NCBI GenBank assembly: GCA_964519335.1
Contig: CAZFIA010000001.1
Location: 36,900-100,899 of the forward strand
Source: JALZVT01 sp964519335
Lineage (GTDB): Bacteria; Pseudomonadota; Gammaproteobacteria; Pseudomonadales; Azotimanducaceae
Reading direction: 5' to 3'
Length of the DNA: 64,000 nt
Positions within the stretch are counted from its first letter, which is position 1. Each line of letters begins with the position of its first letter. Made by a program: the position numbers and the translations under genes. Positions 58,772-64,000 of this stretch are shown here, piece by piece. The notes under the pieces are model-generated. The model was not told where the DNA came from and did not search any database. It saw only the letters and a program-made list of their open reading frames with translations.

Positions 58772-59302
58772 GTGAGCGATAGTGACAGCCGTCACAGTTT
58801 GCGCGGGTTTGCATTGCTATGGTCGCAGATTGTTCTTTACTTCTTGTTTGGCGCTTTTTACGCCTTTTCTAAGGCAGGTCGGCCTCAATGGCCCGACTTA
58901 GCGCAAGCGGAGGTTGAGAAAGTGGAGACATATTTCATGAAAAACCGACGCCGTCGGGCCAAAGTGCCTGAAGCTATTGTCGTTGTTAATGCCCTCGGCA
59001 CCGCCGTGGATTGCAACAATACGTTTGCCCGCCTGTATCAGACGCCGGCAGGAATACTTGTGGGTCAGGAACTGTCTGGTTTCGCCCCGGAAATCGCCGC
59101 CGTACTAGAGCGCGATGCGCAACTTGTCGACGACGTCGTAATGACGGTTGGTGATCAGAGTTTTTCGCTGGCCGTAGAGCCTTTTGCAGAAGACTCTGGC
59201 AGCGGCAATATCCCTAGAGACTTAGGTGGCGAAAAAGAGCGTGAAAAAAACGCAGATCGAATCATCCGGCTGCGCGGCTTGCGTTGGGATGAGGTCGCCT
59301 AA
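58772..59302 (+). CDS. Membrane-anchored PAS-like domain protein (hypothetical)
   Basis: The 176-aa protein starts at a GTG (58772). One transmembrane helix (ALLWSQIVLYFLFGAFYAFS, residues about 14–33) is followed by a basic stretch KNRRRRAK and a domain whose text (VPEAIVVVNALGTAVDCNNT, ARLYQTPAGILVGQELSGFA) has the look of a PAS sensor fold. No output domain is present. It follows the methyltransferase by 32 bp on the same strand and converges on the second PDLQGTW-type gene with 4 bp between. PAS assignment is by eye only. Confidence 0.6.
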   Translation: MSDSDSRHSLRGFALLWSQIVLYFLFGAFYAFSKAGRPQWPDLAQAEVEKVETYFMKNRRRRAKVPEAIVVVNALGTAVDCNNTFARLYQTPAGILVGQELSGFAPEIAAVLERDAQLVDDVVMTVGDQSFSLAVEPFAEDSGSGNIPRDLGGEKEREKNADRIIRLRGLRWDEVA

Positions 59303-59306
59303 GTAT

Positions 59307-60125
59307 TCAGGATTCCTTCCTGAGCTTTCCGTAAAATAGTTCTTCAACAAACTCGACGCATTTGAATTGCTGCAATTCGGCGTCTTTTCCGATTCGTTTA
59401 TACAGTGTCATGGACATGTTCCAGGGTGCGGTAAACGTGGCGGGATCTTCGATTTGCACCTCATAGCTCAGCGTGCCAGGTCCGGTTGGGGTGTAGCGCT
59501 CCACCACCTTTAGCTGCTCGCTGTGGTGATTGCCCGCGCGGTCGAACCAGGTTTGATCATTTTGCCCAGTCACCTCGATGACCAGGGTGTCACCTTCCCA
59601 ATATCCGTACGACTGCCCCATCCACGAATCGATGGGGGCTTCGCCGGGGTCTTCGAGATAGATATTTCTCGCCGCACCGGCAAACTCGTACGAGAACAGC
59701 AACGCCTGTTCACTCTGGGCGATTTGAAAGGGATAAGGCATGTAGTTGGCGCGCGGAATTCCCGGTAGATAGCATTTTATCTCGGGGTCGAGTTCGAGCC
59801 AGTTCTTTTGGTTGTCTCTTTTTTTGGCGAGCGCTTCTTTGGTATAGGGGATGCTGCCTTCCACTACCACGCCAGCTCCGCCCGGTACCGAGCCCACGCT
59901 GCCGAGTGCAACTATTGGTGGTGCCGGTACTGGACCCAAGTTGCCTTCAACCATGGCAAGAGATGCGCTTGCTGCATGCGCCTCAACATTGTAGTTGGCC
60001 CGGTTTAGCACTTGCCACACGCCGTTTAGATCTGGTTTACCGTCGGGCCCTCGGGGCGCAACGTAGCTGTCTGCTGCGGCAGTGCAGGTAACTAGAGTTG
60101 TAAACAGGAGCACAATGGCTTTCAT
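59307..60125 (-). CDS. Secreted protein of unknown function, PDLQGTW-type (paralogue 2)
   Basis: The ATG at 60125 gives a 272-aa protein with a signal peptide (MKAIVLLFTTLVTCTAAADS), followed by GPDGKPDLNGVWQVLNRANY, CYLPGIPRANYMPYPFQIAQ and GQSYGYWEGDTLVIEVTGQN. The order and wording parallel the protein at 56929–57948, so the two are paralogues of the same unrecognised secreted family. It is the last gene of the pgi–acs–DUF3089 strand run; 23 bp separate it from the DUF3089 stop. A function is not known. Confidence 0.72.
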   Translation of the reverse strand: MKAIVLLFTTLVTCTAAADSYVAPRGPDGKPDLNGVWQVLNRANYNVEAHAASASLAMVEGNLGPVPAPPIVALGSVGSVPGGAGVVVEGSIPYTKEALAKKRDNQKNWLELDPEIKCYLPGIPRANYMPYPFQIAQSEQALLFSYEFAGAARNIYLEDPGEAPIDSWMGQSYGYWEGDTLVIEVTGQNDQTWFDRAGNHHSEQLKVVERYTPTGPGTLSYEVQIEDPATFTAPWNMSMTLYKRIGKDAELQQFKCVEFVEELFYGKLRKES

Positions 60126-60148
60126 AGAGTAAATCTCATTGTTCGCAG

Positions 60149-61294
60149 TCATAGCGCGCCCGTAAAGGCAGCAACGCGCCTAATTGCATTGTTTCTGATA
60201 TTCATATGAAACAGGCTGTAATCGTACACGTGCATGCTGTTGCCTTGCATGCGTTGTGGAAAGGAGTCTGTCTTGAGCTCTGGGACAAATAGCTGTCCGT
60301 TCCTGCAATGCGCATCTGCTGCGCCGGGCTCCAATACCATACTAGTTACGTCTTCACCTTCTTTTGCCGGCCCGTAGGCGGCATAACCAACGGCGCCAGC
60401 GTTGCCTTCGTGTCGAGCGTAAGCACCGTCTGTTTTCCAGCTCAATGGATTTACGCACAGCAAATTATCGATACTGGCAAAGATGCCCCGACCATTACCC
60501 TCAATGCTGTTCCAGCCTACGGCGCAGCCTGTTGACTCTGCGGCGCTGCATACAGGAACACCACCAAGGTCGTCAGCGCCGATCGAAAAGCCGATCAGGT
60601 AGGCGGCAATCAGCCGCTCTTGCAATTCTGAGTTAGCGATCACCTCGCGCAGTAGCTGGGCGCTGTGGCGGGTGCCCTGGGAATGTCCGGCTAATATGAA
60701 CGGCTGGCCGGCCGGAAGACGGCTCACAAAATTCGCAAAGGCTGCCTTAACGTCGTCGAACGCAAGAGCAAGCGCTTGCTCAGCGTTTGATCCATCCTCG
60801 ATAAAGGAATAGAAGGTGGCCTGCCGGTAGCGCGGCGCGTACACGGTGCAGCAGCTGTTGAATACCGACGCTTGATGCCGTAGCACGCGCTGGTCCACGA
60901 TCCAGTTAGCGTCTTCGTCGGTGAGCGTCTGGTTCCAGTTAGCTTTTCCAAAGTAGCTGGTGGGGTGAACAAAGAACACCGGAGTCTTTGTTGTTTGCTT
61001 GCCAGCAGCATCGCTTTTTGAGGTAACCGGGCTGTTTAGAGCGCCGCCATCTGCGAAAGCGGGTCGATCCTGCGAGGGATTTGGTTTGTCTGGGAGAGCA
61101 GCCCAGAAGTTGGTGTTGCTGTAGTCGGGAGGCGTTGGAACGCTCTGTGCGCTGAATTCTTTGTCGGGGCCGATTCGCCAGGCAATCAATCCGCCGAGTA
61201 ACTCGCCGCGAAACAGGTAACCCAGAACGGCGAGTAATAAGAATGCGAGTCCTGTGTAGAGTGCCCAAGTCTTTGAGCCAGTTTTTTCGGTCAA
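60149..61294 (-). CDS. DUF3089 family alpha/beta-hydrolase-like protein
   Basis: The 381-aa protein has one N-terminal transmembrane segment (TGLAFLLLAVLGYLFRGELL) and then the DUF3089 text: KTPVFFVHPTSYFGKANWNQ, VFNSCCTVYAPRYRQATFYS and PFILAGHSQGTRHSAQLLRE, whose GHSQG is a nucleophile elbow with Ser. It is therefore a probable membrane-anchored, periplasmic lipase or esterase. The substrate is unknown. It begins 12 bp after acs and precedes the second PDLQGTW-type gene, suggesting one transcript. Confidence 0.85.
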   Translation of the reverse strand: MTEKTGSKTWALYTGLAFLLLAVLGYLFRGELLGGLIAWRIGPDKEFSAQSVPTPPDYSNTNFWAALPDKPNPSQDRPAFADGGALNSPVTSKSDAAGKQTTKTPVFFVHPTSYFGKANWNQTLTDEDANWIVDQRVLRHQASVFNSCCTVYAPRYRQATFYSFIEDGSNAEQALALAFDDVKAAFANFVSRLPAGQPFILAGHSQGTRHSAQLLREVIANSELQERLIAAYLIGFSIGADDLGGVPVCSAAESTGCAVGWNSIEGNGRGIFASIDNLLCVNPLSWKTDGAYARHEGNAGAVGYAAYGPAKEGEDVTSMVLEPGAADAHCRNGQLFVPELKTDSFPQRMQGNSMHVYDYSLFHMNIRNNAIRRVAAFTGAL

Positions 61295-61305
61295 GGTATA
61301 GTTCC

Positions 61306-63261
61306 CTAGCCTGGTGGGGTCTGGTTGGCGCGATTGGCGACCAGATCATCTACAACTGCCGGGTCTGCTAGCGTGGAAGTGTCGCCAAGGCTATCCAGCT
61401 CGTTGGCGGCGATTTTTCGCAAGATGCGCCGCATGATTTTCCCTGAACGGGTTTTTGGCAAACCGGGTGCGTACTGAATAAAGTCCGGGTTGGCGATGGG
61501 GCCGATTTCTTTGCGAACCATCGCAACCAGTTCTTTGCGTAGTGTTTCTGGATCAGAGTTATCACCCTGCATTAGGGTAACGTAGGCGTAAATTCCTTCG
61601 CCCTTGATCTCGTGCGGAAAGCCAACTACAGCGGCTTCAGCTACTGACTCGTGCAACACGAGCGCGCTCTCTACTTCGGCCGTGCCCATTCGATGACCGG
61701 AGATGTTCATTACGTCATCGACGCGCCCGGTGATCCAGTAATAACCGTCTTCGTCGCGTCGTGCACCATCGCCAGTAAAATAGTATGGCTTGTAGGTGGA
61801 ATAGTAGGTATCTACTACTCTTTGGTGATCGCCGTAAACGGTGCGGATCTGTCCAGGCCAGCTGCCGGTAATCACCAGATTGCCTGATGCCTCCTGGGTT
61901 TCTATCAGTTTGCCGTCGGTGTCGACCAGTGCGGTTTTAACGCCAAAGAATGGTCTCGTGGCTGAACCGGGTTTGAGCTCGGTTGCGCCCGGTAGAGGCG
62001 TGATCATGATGCCGCCCGTTTCGGTTTGCCACCAGGTGTCGACGATAGGGCAGCGCTCCTCGCCAACCACCCGGTGGTACCACTCCCAGGCCTCAGGGTT
62101 TATGGGTTCGCCCACTGTGCCGAGCAGATGCAGGGACTTGCGGCTTGTTGCCTTAACTAGCTCATCACCCTGGGCCATTAGAGAGCGCAGGGCGGTGGGC
62201 GCGGTATAGAAGATGTTGACCTGGTGTTTGTCGACCACCTGCCAACAGCGACCGGCGTCTGGCCATGTAGGCACGCCCTCGAACATCAATGTTGTTGCAC
62301 CATTGGCGAGTGGCCCGTAGACGATGTAGGTATGGCCTGTAATCCACCCGACATCAGCGGTACACCAATAGATATCGCCATCCTGGTAGTCGAATACGTA
62401 TTTGTGGGTCATTGCGGCATACACCGCATAGCCACCGGTGCTGTGCTGCACGCCTTTTGGTTTGCCGGTTGATCCGGAGGTGTAAAGGATAAACAGCGGG
62501 TCTTCGCTATCCATTACTTCGGGTTCGCAGTCAGTGCTCTGGTCTGCGACCAGGTCGTGGTAGTAGATGTCTCGTTTGGAGTTCCAGGGGACAGAAGCCC
62601 CGGTTCGTTTGACGCAAATTACCGAGTGGACATTGGGGCAGCCTTCAAGCGCTTCCTCGGCGTTTACTTTCAAAGGCACGGGCTTGCTGCCGCGTAGCCC
62701 TTCGTCTGCTGTAATTACTACCTGGCAGTCTGAGTCTAGAATGCGATCCTTTAGTGCCTGGGGTGAGAAACCGCCAAAGACAACAGAATGTATCGCGCCG
62801 ACGCGAGCGCAAGCGAGCATGGCGTACGCGGCTTCGGGAATCATGGGCATATAGATGCACACCCGATCTCCCTTTTTTACACCACGAGCGCGAAGACCGT
62901 TAGCGAGTTTGCAGACCTCGCTATGCAGCTCTTGATAGGTGATTGTTGAGTCTTCAGATGGGCTGTCGCCTTCCCAGATTATCGCTGTTTGATTGGCTCG
63001 TTCGGGCAGATGTCGATCTATGCAGTTGTAGCTTAAGTTGAGCGTGGCACCTTCGAACCAACTGACGTTGCCGGCCGGCAGGTCTTCGGAGTGGACTTTG
63101 TTCCAGGGTGAGTACCAGTCTATGAACTCCTTGCCGCGAGCATCCCAAAAGTTGTCGGTGTCATTTATAGATTCGGCGTACAGACGCTTGTAGTCAGCGT
63201 CGTTCATCAAGGTTCGTGACTGCATCGCCGCAGGTACTGGATAGCGTTTCTGTTCGCTCAT
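61306..63261 (-). CDS. acs: Acetyl-coenzyme A synthetase
   Basis: The 651-aa AMP-forming enzyme carries YTSGSTGKPKGVQHSTGGYA (adenylate-forming motif), DTWWQTETGGIMITPLPGAT, YFTGDGARRDEDGYYWITGR and the regulatory Lys in PKTRSGKIMRRILRKIA. It turns acetate, ATP and CoA into acetyl-CoA; acetylation of that Lys usually controls activity. Length matches E. coli Acs (652). It lies 19 bp downstream of pgi. Confidence 0.97.
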   Translation of the reverse strand: MSEQKRYPVPAAMQSRTLMNDADYKRLYAESINDTDNFWDARGKEFIDWYSPWNKVHSEDLPAGNVSWFEGATLNLSYNCIDRHLPERANQTAIIWEGDSPSEDSTITYQELHSEVCKLANGLRARGVKKGDRVCIYMPMIPEAAYAMLACARVGAIHSVVFGGFSPQALKDRILDSDCQVVITADEGLRGSKPVPLKVNAEEALEGCPNVHSVICVKRTGASVPWNSKRDIYYHDLVADQSTDCEPEVMDSEDPLFILYTSGSTGKPKGVQHSTGGYAVYAAMTHKYVFDYQDGDIYWCTADVGWITGHTYIVYGPLANGATTLMFEGVPTWPDAGRCWQVVDKHQVNIFYTAPTALRSLMAQGDELVKATSRKSLHLLGTVGEPINPEAWEWYHRVVGEERCPIVDTWWQTETGGIMITPLPGATELKPGSATRPFFGVKTALVDTDGKLIETQEASGNLVITGSWPGQIRTVYGDHQRVVDTYYSTYKPYYFTGDGARRDEDGYYWITGRVDDVMNISGHRMGTAEVESALVLHESVAEAAVVGFPHEIKGEGIYAYVTLMQGDNSDPETLRKELVAMVRKEIGPIANPDFIQYAPGLPKTRSGKIMRRILRKIAANELDSLGDTSTLADPAVVDDLVANRANQTPPG

Positions 63262-63280
63262 TGTTGTCCCCTGAATACTC

Positions 63281-64000
63281 TTAGCCTGAATATTTTATGT
63301 GATTTATGAGTTCTTGACTGATTTTGCTTTGTTCGTTGGTGCCGAGAGACTGATCTGTTGCTAGCGCGGGATAGATTCTGTCTGCCAGCTTTTTGCCGAG
63401 CTCCACACCCCACTGGTCAAATGAGTTAATGTTCCAGATAACGCCCTGACAAAATACTTTTTGTTCGTAGAGGGCAAGCAAGGTTCCCAGAGCGCGAGGC
63501 GTTAGCGCGTCGAGCATGATAGTGGTTGTAGGTCGTTTGCCGACAACCCGGCGCTGCGGATCCTCAGCATCTTCACCAAATTGCATAGCCTCTGCCTGGG
63601 CAAGCATGTTCGCCAGTTGCCAGTTGTGATGATCGGGCAGTTCGTGATCGGGCACGCAAGTTCCAATAAAGTCGGCGGTAAAAGGCCGATTGCCCTGATG
63701 TAGTAGCTGGTGAAATGAGTGCTGGCCGATAGATTCTTCGCCACCCCAGAGTACGGGCATGGTTTGGCTGGTTACGGGGTTGCCATTCTTGTCGATCGAC
63801 TTGCCGTTGCTTTCGGTTTCGAGCTGCTGCAAATAGTCGGGCAGCAGGCGCAATCGTTGTTCGTAGGGCAGCACGGCCAGACTTTCGACATTACGAAAGT
63901 TGTAGTTGTAGATGCCGATAAGCGCCATAAGAACGGGCAGGTTAGTGTCGAACTCGGCAGTTGCCAGGTGTTCGTCGAGGTCGTGCGCGCCAGCCAATAG
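63281..64000 (-). CDS. pgi: Glucose-6-phosphate isomerase, C-terminal part
   Basis: The frame is open to the window edge and encodes the last 240 or so residues of the usual 550. It contains MPVLWGGEESIGQHSFHQLL (with the conserved Glu and His), DFIGTCVPDHELPDHHNWQL, ALTPRALGTLLALYEQKVFC and NSFDQWGVELGKKLADRI. It interconverts glucose-6-phosphate and fructose-6-phosphate. The 5' end lies beyond 64000. Confidence 0.95.
   Translation of the reverse strand, partial: LLAGAHDLDEHLATAEFDTNLPVLMALIGIYNYNFRNVESLAVLPYEQRLRLLPDYLQQLETESNGKSIDKNGNPVTSQTMPVLWGGEESIGQHSFHQLLHQGNRPFTADFIGTCVPDHELPDHHNWQLANMLAQAEAMQFGEDAEDPQRRVVGKRPTTTIMLDALTPRALGTLLALYEQKVFCQGVIWNINSFDQWGVELGKKLADRIYPALATDQSLGTNEQSKISQELINHIKYSG

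Overview
The window is bacterial chromosome, almost certainly from a non-enteric gammaproteobacterium. Three things point there: the conserved blocks hrcA–grpE–dnaK–dnaJ–dapB–carAB–greA–yhbY–rlmE–ftsH–(folP)–glmM–tpiA–secG and leuU–metY–rimP–nusA–infB–rbfA–truB–rpsO–pnp; the smpB/ssrA and ratA–rnfH–bamE–recN groupings; and a tmRNA tag that reads (A)ANDENYALAA. hrcA is present, which sets it apart from the enterobacteria. TTG and GTG starts are common. Four runs of exactly 100 N are scaffold gaps, and at least three of them sit in tandem-repeat DNA.

Layout. 1–2.1 kb: minus-strand cluster ending in a truncated patatin-like lipase. 2.3–5.9 kb: lipoprotein M3 peptidase, YceH and a cyclophilin. 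6–11.8 kb: complete three-gene RND efflux operon (outer-membrane lipoprotein channel, periplasmic adaptor, pump). 11.8–16.2 kb: rdgC, a YdjM-type membrane protein, a hybrid histidine kinase with a degenerate ATP-binding domain, and a Lys/Arg-rich histone-H1-like gene. 16.4–22.9 kb: accessory metabolism (D-cysteine desulfhydrase-like enzyme, TAXI-type solute receptor, YHS protein, FAD oxidoreductase, TolB-like propeller protein). 23.1–28.8 kb: ssrA, smpB, a sodium symporter, ratA, rnfH, bamE and recN. 28.8–47.1 kb: heat-shock operon, lysine, arginine and pyrimidine biosynthesis, FtsH, glmM, tpiA and secG. 47.1–56.9 kb: two tRNA genes separated by large palindromes, then the translation and RNA-decay operon. 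56.9–64 kb: accessory genes, including two paralogues of a family of unknown function, a methyltransferase, a DUF3089 protein, acs and the 3' part of pgi.

How the genes work together. tmRNA and SmpB rescue stalled ribosomes. HrcA/GrpE/DnaK/DnaJ and FtsH form a proteostasis set, and a sigma-32-like promoter lies in front of grpE. RimP, NusA, IF2, RbfA, TruB, S15 and PNPase cover ribosome maturation, initiation, transcription elongation and RNA decay.

Most unusual observations: (1) a shattered folP pseudogene between ftsH and glmM, in three reading frames with deletions; (2) an in-frame 18-bp minisatellite inside the signal peptide of bamE; (3) two large palindromic elements between leuU and metY that share a conserved structured core but have unrelated, perfectly self-complementary arms; (4) very long foldbacks at the ends of hrcA and ssrA; (5) a histidine kinase lacking the N, D and G boxes. 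No CRISPR array, prophage or insertion sequence was recognised.
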